A program made the position numbers and the translations under genes. This document shows positions 16,896 through 25,772 of a DNA stretch of 39,867 nt, in pieces. The stretch covers positions 1 through 39,867 of the forward strand of contig JACPYV010000023.1 in the NCBI GenBank assembly GCA_016195825.1, in the 5' to 3' direction. The stretch is from Burkholderiales bacterium (lineage in GTDB: Bacteria; Pseudomonadota; Gammaproteobacteria; Burkholderiales; Burkholderiaceae_C). Within the stretch, counting starts at the first letter, position 1. The number at the start of each line of letters is the position of its first letter. Below the pieces are notes generated by a model. That model was not told where the DNA came from. It searched no databases and saw only the letters and a program-made list of their open reading frames with translations.

Positions 16896-17567
16896 ATGAC
16901 AACCCCCAAGACGACTTTGTCGTCTGCCCCCCAAGGCGGCGCTCCCGACTCTGGGCGACCCGGCGCCGCATCGTTCATCTACCTCGCCTCGCAAAGCCCT
17001 CGCCGTAGCCAGTTGCTGGCGCAGCTGGGCGTGGGTCTTGAGCTGTTGCTGCCGGGCCCAGATGAAGACGCCGAGGCACTGGAGGCCGTGCAGCCCGGCG
17101 AAAAGCCGGAGGCTTATTGCGCGCGGGTCACGTCGGCCAAGCTCGACGCCGCCCTGGCGCGCCGCGCCGCGCGCGATCTGCCGCCAGCGCCCATTCTGTG
17201 CGCCGACACCACGGTTGCAGTCGACGACCTGATTCTCGGCAAGCCCGTGGACGACGCCGACGCGCACCGCATCCTGGGCCTGCTGGCTGGGCGCAGCCAT
17301 CGCGTCATCACGGCAGTCGCGGTGGCTGATGGGGCCCGCCGCGCTGCTGCGTTGAACGTGTCGCAGGTCGAGTTCGCGCCGCTGACCGCTGCACAGATCG
17401 CCCGCTATGTCGCCAGCCGCGAGCCCTTCGGCAAGGCTGGCGCCTATGCCATCCAGAGTCAGGCCGCCGCGTGGATCGTGAAGATTGCCGGCAGCTACTC
17501 GGGCATCATGGGGTTGCCCCTCTTTGAGACGAGCCGCTTGCTCGAACAATTCGGATTCGAGTTCTGA
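16896..17567 (+). CDS. maf: Maf/YhdE-type nucleoside triphosphate pyrophosphatase
   Basis: A 223-residue Maf-family enzyme; family members hydrolyse dTTP, UTP and modified nucleotides to monophosphates. The catalytic start is [19 protein letters not shown]; other family segments are [34 protein letters not shown] and [18 protein letters not shown], closest to the YhdE subgroup. The ATG at 16896 lies 1 nt after the rlmH stop, but the Maf fold begins only near residue 28. The 27 residues before it, rich in Pro, Gly, Ala, Ser and Thr, are encoded by the second copy of the dispersed repeat. Apart from a TTG at 16917, no other likely start exists before the core, so the extension is probably translated. 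Confidence 0.92.
   Translation: MTTPKTTLSSAPQGGAPDSGRPGAASFIYLASQSPRRSQLLAQLGVGLELLLPGPDEDAEALEAVQPGEKPEAYCARVTSAKLDAALARRAARDLPPAPILCADTTVAVDDLILGKPVDDADAHRILGLLAGRSHRVITAVAVADGARRAAALNVSQVEFAPLTAAQIARYVASREPFGKAGAYAIQSQAAAWIVKIAGSYSGIMGLPLFETSRLLEQFGFEF
16903..16966 (+). repeat. Dispersed repeat, copy 2 (inside the maf 5' end)
   Basis: It has the same layout as the copy before purD: CCCCCA, a variable stretch, TGCCCCCCAAGG (16925-16936), GGCGCTCC, then GGGCGACCCGGCG. The variable part forms a perfect 7-bp hairpin, AGACGAC (16909-16915), TTT, GTCGTCT (16919-16925). Unlike copy 1 it is read through as coding sequence and lacks the GGAG end. Confidence 0.55.
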
Positions 17568-17615
17568 CGTCTGCGCGCCGCGGTGCGCGCAACCGTCAGC
17601 ATTCAAAGGTTCGCG

Positions 17616-19099
<1,484 letters not shown>

Positions 19100-19103
<4 letters not shown>

Positions 19104-19127
19104 CGGCGCGTGGGGCTGCGGCAGAAT
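19100..19127 (+). promoter_or_regulatory. Weak promoter candidate for tolB
   Basis: CTGACG (19100-19105) and CAGAAT (19122-19127) are separated by 16 nt, overlap the rng stop and lie in the 49-nt gap before tolB. Both boxes are imperfect. Confidence 0.22.
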
Positions 19128-19152
19128 TCCGGCCGCACAGAAAGACATCCGC

Positions 19153-20421
19153 ATGATCTCCCGTCGTCTCAGCCTCGCCGCGCTCGCGGCCCTGCCCGCC
19201 GCCTCGGCATTCGCCCAGCTTCGCATCGACATCGCCGGTGTCGGCGGCACGCGCGTTCCGGTGGCCATCGTCGATTTTCGCGATGAGTCCAAGTCGCCCC
19301 AGCCCATCGCCGCCATCGTGCGCGCCGACCTGGAGCGCAGCGGCCTGTTCCGCAGCGTTGACGCACCCGGCGCTCTGTCCGAAACCAGCAGCCCTGTCTG
19401 GCCCGACTGGCGTGCGCGCCAGGCTGATGCGCTCGCCGCCGGCTCCGTCAGCCGGCTGGCCGACGGCCGGCTGGACATCCGCTTCAAGCTCTGGGACGTC
19501 GTCAAGGGCGCGGAGCTCGCCGGCGAAGCCCACGCCGTGCTGCCCGATGACGCGCGCTTGGCGGCCCACCGCATCGCTGACACGATCTACCAGAAGCTCA
19601 CCGGCGAGCGCGGCGTGTTCGCCACGCGCATGGCCTACGTCACCAAGGCCGGCCCGCGCTACAGCCTGGTCGTCGCCGACGCGGACGGCGAGGGCGCCAA
19701 GGTCGCGCTGACCAGTCCCGACCCCATCATCTCGCCGGCCTGGGCGCCCAACGGTCGCGAACTGGCCTATGTGTCCTTCGAGAGCCGCAAGGCCACCGTG
19801 CGGATCCAGGACGTGCAGACCGGTCAGCGCCGCGTGCTCGCGGACTTCAAGGGCACCAACAGCGCGCCGGCCTGGTCGCCTGATGGCCAGCAGCTCGCGC
19901 TCAGCCTGTCGCGAGACGGTGGCACTCAGCTCTTCGTCATCAACCGCGACGGCTCGGGCCTCAAGCGCCTGACGCAGAGCAGCGCCATCGACACCGAAGC
20001 CTGCTACGCGCCCGACGGCAGCAAGATCTATTTCGTTAGCGACCGTGGCGGCGGCCCGCAGATCTACCGCATGCCGGCCGGCGGCGGTACGGCCGAGCGC
20101 GTCACCTTCAACGGCAGCTACAACATCAGTCCGGCCATCAGCCCGGACGGCCGCACGCTGGCTTACATCACGCGCATCAGCGGCGCTTTTCGCCTGAGCG
20201 TGATGGACCTCGGCACGGGCCAGTCCCAGCAGATCAGCGAAGCCAATGACGACGAGAGCCCGGCCTTTGCGCCCAACGGCAAGCTCATCGTCTACGCGAG
20301 TCGCGCCGGCGGCAAGGAAGTGCTGATGACCACCACGCTGGACGGCAAGATCAAGACTCCGCTGCTCGTGACGCTGGCCGAGGTGCGCGAGCCCACCTGG
20401 GGCCCGTTTACACGCCAGTAA
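19153..20421 (+). CDS. tolB: Tol-Pal system beta-propeller protein TolB
   Basis: A 422-residue periplasmic protein that binds Pal and TolA and helps constrict the outer membrane at division. Residues 1-21 are a signal peptide, with cleavage likely after AFA and the mature protein starting QLRIDIAG. The N-terminal domain spans to about 150. A six-bladed propeller follows, with repeated blade motifs such as SPAWAPNGRELAYVS, APAWSPDGQQLALS, ACYAPDGSKIYFVSD, SPAISPDGRTLAYI and SPAFAPNGKLIVYAS. AGAAAGA-like AGAAAGA purines precede the ATG by 8 nt. tolQ, tolR and tolA are not upstream here; rng takes that place. Confidence 0.97.
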   Translation: MISRRLSLAALAALPAASAFAQLRIDIAGVGGTRVPVAIVDFRDESKSPQPIAAIVRADLERSGLFRSVDAPGALSETSSPVWPDWRARQADALAAGSVSRLADGRLDIRFKLWDVVKGAELAGEAHAVLPDDARLAAHRIADTIYQKLTGERGVFATRMAYVTKAGPRYSLVVADADGEGAKVALTSPDPIISPAWAPNGRELAYVSFESRKATVRIQDVQTGQRRVLADFKGTNSAPAWSPDGQQLALSLSRDGGTQLFVINRDGSGLKRLTQSSAIDTEACYAPDGSKIYFVSDRGGGPQIYRMPAGGGTAERVTFNGSYNISPAISPDGRTLAYITRISGAFRLSVMDLGTGQSQQISEANDDESPAFAPNGKLIVYASRAGGKEVLMTTTLDGKIKTPLLVTLAEVREPTWGPFTRQ

Positions 20422-20422
20422 C

Positions 20423-20449
20423 TTGACAGTTCGCACCATGTTGGACAAT
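20423..20449 (+). promoter_or_regulatory. Promoter candidate upstream of pal
   Basis: A perfect TTGACA (20423-20428) starts one base after the tolB stop and is followed after 15 nt by GACAAT (20444-20449). The spacer is short, but the -35 match is exact. This would give pal its own transcript with a leader of about 58 nt. Confidence 0.4.
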
Positions 20450-20512
20450 GCCACGCCCGCGCCACTGCTGGCCGTGCCCCCCATCCCCCCGTCTGTTGTG
20501 GAGACCCCTCGA

Positions 20513-21049
20513 ATGAAACTGACCCGCTTTGCGCTTCCTCTGATTGCCGCCGCCGCCCTGGCCGGCTGCAGCTCCGCCGTCAAGCTGGACGAGCCCGCGC
20601 CGGTCGAAACCCGCCAGCCCGTGGCGCCGACCGCGACGCCGTCGCAAGGCACGACTGCGCCCGCCGCCGAATCGCGCGTCGCCACCGTCGACCTGAACGC
20701 TCAGTACACCGAGCAGGTCAAGGACAAGCGCGTCGTCTACTTCGACTTCGACAGCGATGTCGTCAAGGAGGAGTACCGCGGCCTGGTCGACCTGCACGCC
20801 AAGCGCCTGAACAACAACAAGAAGCTCGCGCTCAACCTCGAAGGGCACACCGATGAGCGCGGCGGCCGCGAATACAACCTGGCCCTGGGCCAGCGCCGCG
20901 CCGAAGCTGTCGCCAAGTCGCTGACGTTGCTGGGTGTCGGTGGCACTCAGGTCGAAGCCGTCAGCTTCGGCAAGGAGCGCCCCGCCGTGCAAGGCAGCAC
21001 CGAAGAAGCCTGGGCCAAGAACCGCCGCGTCGAGCTCAAGGACAAGTGA
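20513..21049 (+). CDS. pal: Peptidoglycan-associated lipoprotein Pal
   Basis: A 178-residue outer-membrane lipoprotein that links the outer membrane to peptidoglycan and binds TolB. The signal peptide ends in the lipobox LAGC, giving a lipidated Cys near residue 18. A linker of about 45 residues rich in Pro, Ala and Thr follows. The OmpA-like domain shows VYFDFDSDVV, NLEGHTDERGGREYNLALGQRRAEAV and FGKERP, including the Asp and Arg that contact diaminopimelate in the family. The ATG at 20513 has GGAGA about 9 nt upstream. The frame continues 30 codons further up without lipoprotein features, so that part was left out. The stop overlaps the cpoB ATG. Confidence 0.97.
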   Translation: MKLTRFALPLIAAAALAGCSSAVKLDEPAPVETRQPVAPTATPSQGTTAPAAESRVATVDLNAQYTEQVKDKRVVYFDFDSDVVKEEYRGLVDLHAKRLNNNKKLALNLEGHTDERGGREYNLALGQRRAEAVAKSLTLLGVGGTQVEAVSFGKERPAVQGSTEEAWAKNRRVELKDK

Positions 21050-21837
21050 TGCGCGTTCTGCGTCTGACGCGTCTGACGCTGGTGGCCCTGGCCACCGGCG
21101 CGGCCTTCCTGCAGCCGGCCCGCGCGGGCTTGTTCGAGGATGACGAGGCCCGCAAGGCCATCCTCGAACTTCGCGCCAAGGTCCAGGCCAACGAAGACGC
21201 CGCCAAGCAGCGCGCCGAGCAGCTCAATGCGCTGGTGCAGGACCAGCTCCAGCCGCTGCGCCGCAGCATGCTGGATCTCAACAGCCAGATCGACGCGCTG
21301 CGCGCCGAACTCGCCAAGCTGCGCGGCGCCAACGAGCAGCTGGCCCGCGACTTGTCCGATACGCAGCGCAAGCTGGTCGACCAGTCCCAGTCCGTCGAGG
21401 CGCGCCTGAAGCCGCTAGAGCCCCAGAAAGTCAACCTCGACGGCCGTGAGTTCCAGGTCAGCCCGGAAGAGCGCAGTCAGTACGAAGCCGCCATCGGCCT
21501 CGTGCGCCGCGGTGATTTTGCCGAGGCCGTGGGCGCGCTGAACGCGTTCTTGAAGCGCTACACCGCCAGCGGCTATACCGACTCGGTCCGCTTCTGGCTG
21601 GGCAACGCCCAGTACGGCAAGCGCGACTACAAGGACGCGATCGCCACCTTCAAGGCTTTCATCGCTGGCAACCCCGACCATCCGCGCGCGGGCGAAGCCC
21701 TGCTCGCGCTGGCCAACTGCCAGATCGAGCTGAAGGACAACAAGGCGGCACGCCGCAGCTTCGAGGACGTCATCAAGGCCTACCCCGGCACCGAAGCCGC
21801 TCAGGCCGCCAAGGAACGCCTCGCGACGTTGAAGTGA
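21049..21837 (+). CDS. cpoB: Tol-Pal coordinator CpoB (YbgF)
   Basis: A 262-residue periplasmic protein that in E. coli couples peptidoglycan synthesis to Tol-Pal constriction. It has a signal peptide with a probable cut after ARA (about residue 26), then a coiled coil (about 35-120, with EQLNALVQDQLQPLRRSML). TPR repeats fill about 140-262 (YEAAIGLVRRGDFAEAVGALNAFL, FWLGNAQYGKRDYKDAIATF, EALLALANCQIELKD). This is the standard CpoB layout and length. The ATG overlaps the pal stop, and its own stop overlaps the tcdA ATG. Confidence 0.94.
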   Translation: MRVLRLTRLTLVALATGAAFLQPARAGLFEDDEARKAILELRAKVQANEDAAKQRAEQLNALVQDQLQPLRRSMLDLNSQIDALRAELAKLRGANEQLARDLSDTQRKLVDQSQSVEARLKPLEPQKVNLDGREFQVSPEERSQYEAAIGLVRRGDFAEAVGALNAFLKRYTASGYTDSVRFWLGNAQYGKRDYKDAIATFKAFIAGNPDHPRAGEALLALANCQIELKDNKAARRSFEDVIKAYPGTEAAQAAKERLATLK

Positions 21838-22622
21838 TGGATCAGCTGGACGCTGATCTAGAGCGCCGTTTCGGCGGCCTGCGCCGCCTGCACGGCGACG
21901 CCGCCTACCAGCGCCTGCGCACCGCACGCTTCGCGGTCGTGGGCCTGGGGGGCGTCGGCTCCTGGGCCGTTGAGGCGCTGGCGCGCAGCGGCGTGGCCGA
22001 GCTGACGCTGATCGACCTTGACCAGGTGTCCGAATCCAACATCAACCGCCAAATCCAGGCACTGGGCTCCACCGTCGGCATGGCCAAGGCCGACGCACTG
22101 CGGCAGCGCATCGCCGACATCCATCCCGGCTGCGCCGTACGCGTCATCGAGGAGTTCGTCGAGCCTGACAACTGGCCCGCGCTGATCGGCGAGGCCCGGC
22201 TCGACGGTCTCATCGACTGCTGCGACCAGGTCCGCGCCAAGGCCACCCTGGCGGCCTGGGCCATTGGGCATGGCCTGCCTTTCGTCACCGTGGGCGCTGC
22301 TGGCGGCAAGCGGGAGCCGCACCGGGTGCAGCTCGACGACCTCAGCGCGACCACGCACGACCCGTTGCTGGCTTCGCTGCGCCAGCGTCTGCGCAAGCAT
22401 CACGCGGGGCCGCGCACCGGCAAGATGGGCGTCGCCTGTGTCTACTCGCGCGAGCCCGTGCACCTGCCGCAGCAGGAGCAGGGTGAGGCTTGCGATGTCG
22501 ACGGCAGCCTGAATTGCCACGGCTATGGTTCCAGCGTCGCGGTCACGGCCACCTTCGGCCTGTGTGCGGCGGCCGAACTGCAGCGGCTGCACCTGGCGTG
22601 CACCGACCAGTCGGGGCGGTGA
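21837..22622 (+). CDS. tcdA: tRNA threonylcarbamoyladenosine dehydratase
   Basis: A 261-residue E1-like ATP-dependent enzyme (TcdA, also CsdL/YgdL) that cyclises the t6A base at position 37 of tRNAs reading ANN codons. The nucleotide-binding segment is FAVVGLGGVGSWAVEALARSG. Family segments that follow are LTLIDLDQVSESNINRQIQALGSTVG, DCCDQVRAKATLAAW, FVTVGAAGGKREPHRVQLDD and LNCHGYGSSVAVTATFG. The ATG at 21837 overlaps the cpoB stop; a GTG one codon earlier is also possible. It acts on tRNAs that include tRNA-Lys, and two tRNA-Lys genes follow 71 nt downstream, probably by chance of location. Confidence 0.95.
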   Translation: MDQLDADLERRFGGLRRLHGDAAYQRLRTARFAVVGLGGVGSWAVEALARSGVAELTLIDLDQVSESNINRQIQALGSTVGMAKADALRQRIADIHPGCAVRVIEEFVEPDNWPALIGEARLDGLIDCCDQVRAKATLAAWAIGHGLPFVTVGAAGGKREPHRVQLDDLSATTHDPLLASLRQRLRKHHAGPRTGKMGVACVYSREPVHLPQQEQGEACDVDGSLNCHGYGSSVAVTATFGLCAAAELQRLHLACTDQSGR

Positions 22623-22644
22623 TTCACAAAAAACGCAAAATTAC

Positions 22645-22674
22645 TTGCGGAGCCCTCAAAAAGCTGCCTATAAT
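22645..22674 (+). promoter_or_regulatory. Strong promoter for the tRNA-Lys genes
   Basis: TTGCGG (22645-22650) and a perfect TATAAT (22669-22674) are separated by 18 nt. CTGCC and GGCAG flank the -10 symmetrically, and a GC-rich discriminator follows, as in growth-rate-controlled stable-RNA promoters. Transcription should start near 22681. Confidence 0.72.
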
Positions 22675-22693
22675 GGCAGGCTCTGCTTGACAC

Positions 22694-22769
22694 GGGATGT
22701 TAGCTCAGTCGGTAGAGCAGCGGACTTTTAATCCGTTGGTCGCAGGTTCGAATCCTGCACATCCCACCA
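22694..22769 (+). tRNA. tRNA-Lys (anticodon TTT)
   Basis: A 76-nt cloverleaf with CCA encoded. The acceptor stem is GGGATGT with ACATCCC. The D arm is GCTC-AGTCGGTA-GAGC. The anticodon stem is GCGGA/TCCGT with loop CTTTTAA, so the anticodon is TTT and it reads AAA (and AAG by wobble). The variable loop is TGGTC and the T arm GCAGG-TTCGAAT-CCTGC. The discriminator base is A. It lies about 13 nt after the predicted transcription start. Confidence 0.97.
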
Positions 22770-22841
22770 GGTTTTATGGCGGTGATTCAACAGAATCTAC
22801 GCTACAATCATTGGCTCAGTTCGGTTAAACGAGTTGAATCA

Positions 22842-22917
22842 GGGCTCTTAGCTCAGTTGGTAGAGCAGCGGACTCTTAATCCGTAGGTCGAGTGTTCGAG
22901 TCACTCAGGGCCCACCA
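22842..22917 (+). tRNA. tRNA-Lys (anticodon CTT)
   Basis: A 76-nt cloverleaf with CCA encoded. The acceptor stem is GGGCTCT with AGGGCCC (one imperfect pair region near the base of the stem). The anticodon loop CTCTTAA gives anticodon CTT, reading AAG. The T arm is GAGTG-TTCGAGT-CACTC. It lies 72 nt after the first tRNA-Lys and is probably on the same transcript, although a TACAAT (22803-22808) between them could be a second -10. AAG is expected to be the main Lys codon in this G+C-rich genome. Confidence 0.95.
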
Positions 22918-22935
22918 AAATTTAAGAATGAAAAC

Positions 22936-22970
22936 AAGCACTTGGCGCCGATCGGCCTAAGTGCTTTTTT
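22936..22970 (+). terminator. Rho-independent terminator of the tRNA unit
   Basis: AAGCACTT (22936-22943) pairs with AAGTGCTT (22959-22966), with further GGC/GCC pairing inside, and runs into six Ts. It lies 18 nt after the second tRNA. The next 275 nt, to the start of the GGDEF gene, hold no gene that I can support. Confidence 0.85.
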
Positions 22971-23246
22971 CTTGCCGGTGCCGGCCGAGACAGTCCAGGA
23001 GACAGTTCTGCGTCGGACGGCGCCGCACGCCTTCGGACACGAGACTGAGGAATTCAGCCCGCAGCAGCTTGGGGGATTCCTGCGTGTAGCAAGAGCCAAT
23101 TCGAGGCATCCCCCCGGCTCGGTGTAGTCGCAGTGGATGATGGACAAGCCGTCCAGCAGGGCGGTGAAGCGCTGCCGCCACAACACGGCCTGAGGAACGC
23201 GAGGCCGCGGCGCCGCATGAGCCCACCGACTCACAATCGGCCACCG

Positions 23247-25331
23247 ATGCAGCTCTGCCCCGCCATGCCCTCACTTGCTCGCCGGATCAGCTGCCGTGCC
23301 GCCTGCCTTGCTCGCAAACGTCGCGGCTGCTCGGACTGGTTGATGCAGCTTGCAGCGGGGGTCATCGGTCAGGTGTTGACCGGCCTGGCACTGGCGCAGA
23401 CCGGTCTGAGCCTCGAACAAGTGCGCGCGCTGCCGCCGCTGCCGGCGGTCTATGCAGAAGAACCGTCACTGGACGCGCGATTGCTATGGCTGCAGCAGCG
23501 GCTGGCCAGCCCGCTTGACGCAGCCGAGCGCTACCGCAGCCTGCGCCTGCTGTTCAACGAGTACTACGACGCGCATCGACTCAGTGACGCAGCAACCGTG
23601 TGCCAGCAGCACCCGCCGCTGCCTGACGACATGTTATTTCGCGCGCACTGTCTGCTGGCTGCGGCGTCCAAACCAGAGGAACAGCTGCCACAACTGCTGG
23701 CGCTGGTCAGCGAGGCGCGCAGTCGCGGCAACCGCAGCATGGCCGCCTCGCTGCTGAAGGATATTGCGTGGCTGCAATCGCAGCTCGGTGACATCGGCGG
23801 GGCCTTCGAGAACTTGGAGGCGGCGCTTGCCGAGGCGCCGACCGACGACGTGGCGCTGCTCACCGATCTGATGATGGACACGGCGACCAGCTACATCGTC
23901 AACGGGGACGAGGGCTACATCCGCAAGGGCATCGCGTTGCTGAGCAGCAACCGCGAGCGCCTGGAGCGGGCGCTGGGAGACGCGCCCATCGGCATCGACA
24001 AGACGGTGCTCCGCGAAAACATCCAACTGACCGAGTTCAACCGCGGCATTGCCTACGCGCTTCACCTCAGTGAGTACGCGAACGCGCTGCAGCACTTTGA
24101 CCGCGTGCTGACGGAGCCGAATCCCTACGTCGAGGACGCGCTGGCCTTCGCCGCGCTGGCGGCGGCCGAGCTGCACCAGTACGAGCGGGCGCGAGCCTAC
24201 CTGGCGCGCGCCGCGCGTGAGGCTTCCAGCAACAGCGGGCCTGTGGTCCAGCAGTACCTGAGCTGCTATCGGCAGTTGGCGACTCGCCACTGGCACCCGG
24301 CGCAGGGGGTGAATGCGTGCCTGAACCTGCACCGTGACACCGCGACCGAAGTGCAACTGGACATCTACAAGCGGCTGTCGCAGATCGACGACCAGGCCAT
24401 CGCAATGGCCGGTCTTAAGGGGTTGAAGACCCTGTTCATTGAAAAGCTGGAGCCGCAATTGCGTCGGCGCGGGTCGACAGCTGCCTCCAACGCTGAACTG
24501 CGCCGCCTGCAACGTGAGTCAGACCTCAAGAGCATCGTGCTCCAGCAGCAGGCCGCGTTGCAGAGCGAGCGCGATGCCACCAACGCACAGCGGCAAAACT
24601 ACTTCATCGCGCTGTCGCTGCTGCTGCTCTCGGTTGTGCTGCTGATTGCCCTGAGTTGGCGGTCCAAAAAGACGCTCGCGGAACAGTTCGAGCGGCTCAG
24701 CCTCGTTGACACCCTGACCCAGTTGGGCAACCGCCGCTACCTCGAGCAGCACATCAACCGCGAGCTGGCCCACCTCGCGCGAGCGCGGCGCCGAAACGCC
24801 GACGCTGCGCTCGGCGTCTATCTGTTTGACGTCGACCACTTCAAGTCCGTCAATGACCGTTTCGGCCATGGCGTCGGCGACGAGGTGCTGGTCGAGTTGG
24901 CGCGACGCATCCAGGCCGTGACCCGCGACACCGATTTGCTGGTGCGCTGGGGCGGCGAGGAGTTCCTGCTCGTTGCTCGACTTGACGGCGAGGCGCATGG
25001 CCGACAGGTCGCCACGCGAATCCTGCAGGCGATCAACGACACCCCGTTCGTACTCAGCACCGGCGACCCGCTCCCGGTCACTTGCACCATCGGCGCGCTG
25101 TGCTTGCCCTTCGTCGCCGGCAGCGATAGCGACCTTTGGACCGAGCTCGTCGGCCTCGCCGACCTGGCGCTCTACGAGGGCAAACGCACCGGTCGAAATC
25201 GTTGCGTGATGCTGCAAAACCGCGGCCTGACGACCAACGACGCGGTGAAGCAAGCGCTACAAATGCCGCTGCAGGCATCCGTGGGTGCCGGGCTGCTCGG
25301 CCTCAGCAGCTCGGCCGACGCCAGCGGCTGA
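23247..25331 (+). CDS. TPR-containing membrane diguanylate cyclase
   Basis: A protein of about 694 residues that probably makes cyclic di-GMP. An N-terminal hydrophobic segment (LMQLAAGVIGQVLTGLALA) looks like a signal peptide. A large helical region of about 370 residues follows with TPR-like repeats and should lie in the periplasm as the sensor. After a coiled coil there is one membrane segment (about 451-471), then the GGDEF domain with LVDTLTQLGNRRYLEQ, FDVDHFKSVNDRFGHGVGDEVL and the active site GGEEF (569-573). RDTD (560-563), five residues before it, is an intact inhibitory I-site, so product feedback is likely. The start is uncertain: ATG codons at 23265 and 23343 are alternatives. No EAL domain is present. 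The signal it senses is unknown. Confidence 0.88.
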   Translation: MQLCPAMPSLARRISCRAACLARKRRGCSDWLMQLAAGVIGQVLTGLALAQTGLSLEQVRALPPLPAVYAEEPSLDARLLWLQQRLASPLDAAERYRSLRLLFNEYYDAHRLSDAATVCQQHPPLPDDMLFRAHCLLAAASKPEEQLPQLLALVSEARSRGNRSMAASLLKDIAWLQSQLGDIGGAFENLEAALAEAPTDDVALLTDLMMDTATSYIVNGDEGYIRKGIALLSSNRERLERALGDAPIGIDKTVLRENIQLTEFNRGIAYALHLSEYANALQHFDRVLTEPNPYVEDALAFAALAAAELHQYERARAYLARAAREASSNSGPVVQQYLSCYRQLATRHWHPAQGVNACLNLHRDTATEVQLDIYKRLSQIDDQAIAMAGLKGLKTLFIEKLEPQLRRRGSTAASNAELRRLQRESDLKSIVLQQQAALQSERDATNAQRQNYFIALSLLLLSVVLLIALSWRSKKTLAEQFERLSLVDTLTQLGNRRYLEQHINRELAHLARARRRNADAALGVYLFDVDHFKSVNDRFGHGVGDEVLVELARRIQAVTRDTDLLVRWGGEEFLLVARLDGEAHGRQVATRILQAINDTPFVLSTGDPLPVTCTIGALCLPFVAGSDSDLWTELVGLADLALYEGKRTGRNRCVMLQNRGLTTNDAVKQALQMPLQASVGAGLLGLSSSADASG

Positions 25332-25772
25332 GCTCCGCCCTTGGCGCACGCGGTAGGCGGATTGGGGCCAGCATTGCCCTGATCGCATGAACCTCGAAGG
25401 GAACGTCCCGCAGACGCGCATCAGCGCCGTTGCAGCGTCACGTCCCGTCGACATCCGCGCCGGCCAGGTGCTTCACCAGACCTGTTCTATCGAGTAGCCC
25501 CGGACACACGTGAGAACCTTGGTGTCATTTGCCGACGAATGCCCGTACCGGGCGAGGCGAGCCACATGCAATTGCTGTATCTGCGTGGTTTCGCTGGCAG
25601 TTTGGTTCCGTCCCAAGTCGGTGGTGACGACTGGACCGATACCGAACTCCACGGCCCGTACACCGAAGGTCGAATGCAGAGAGGTCATCGGGAACGAGAA
25701 AGTGGGCTCCTGGATTCACGATGCGGCTGAGCAGAGCTGTGCGCGTCGCGGCCGACGAGTGAATCCGGGTCG
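25332..25772. other. 441-nt region without a supported gene
   Basis: Between the GGDEF gene and the end of the LysR gene. From about 25500 to 25740 the sequence has visibly lower G+C and no third-position G/C bias in any frame. Short open frames exist on both strands (for example 25473-25688 on the minus strand), but none has a good ribosome-binding site or a protein I recognise. It may be a decayed gene fragment. Confidence 0.5.

Noticed and set aside
22905..23234. A minus-strand open frame of 109 codons after the tRNA genes
   Set aside because: It runs through the tRNA terminator and the 3' end of the tRNA, has no ribosome-binding site and shows no known domain.
25473..25688. A 71-codon minus-strand open frame between the GGDEF and LysR genes
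   Set aside because: It has no good ribosome-binding site, no third-position bias and no family I recognise; it is recorded as part of the non-coding region.
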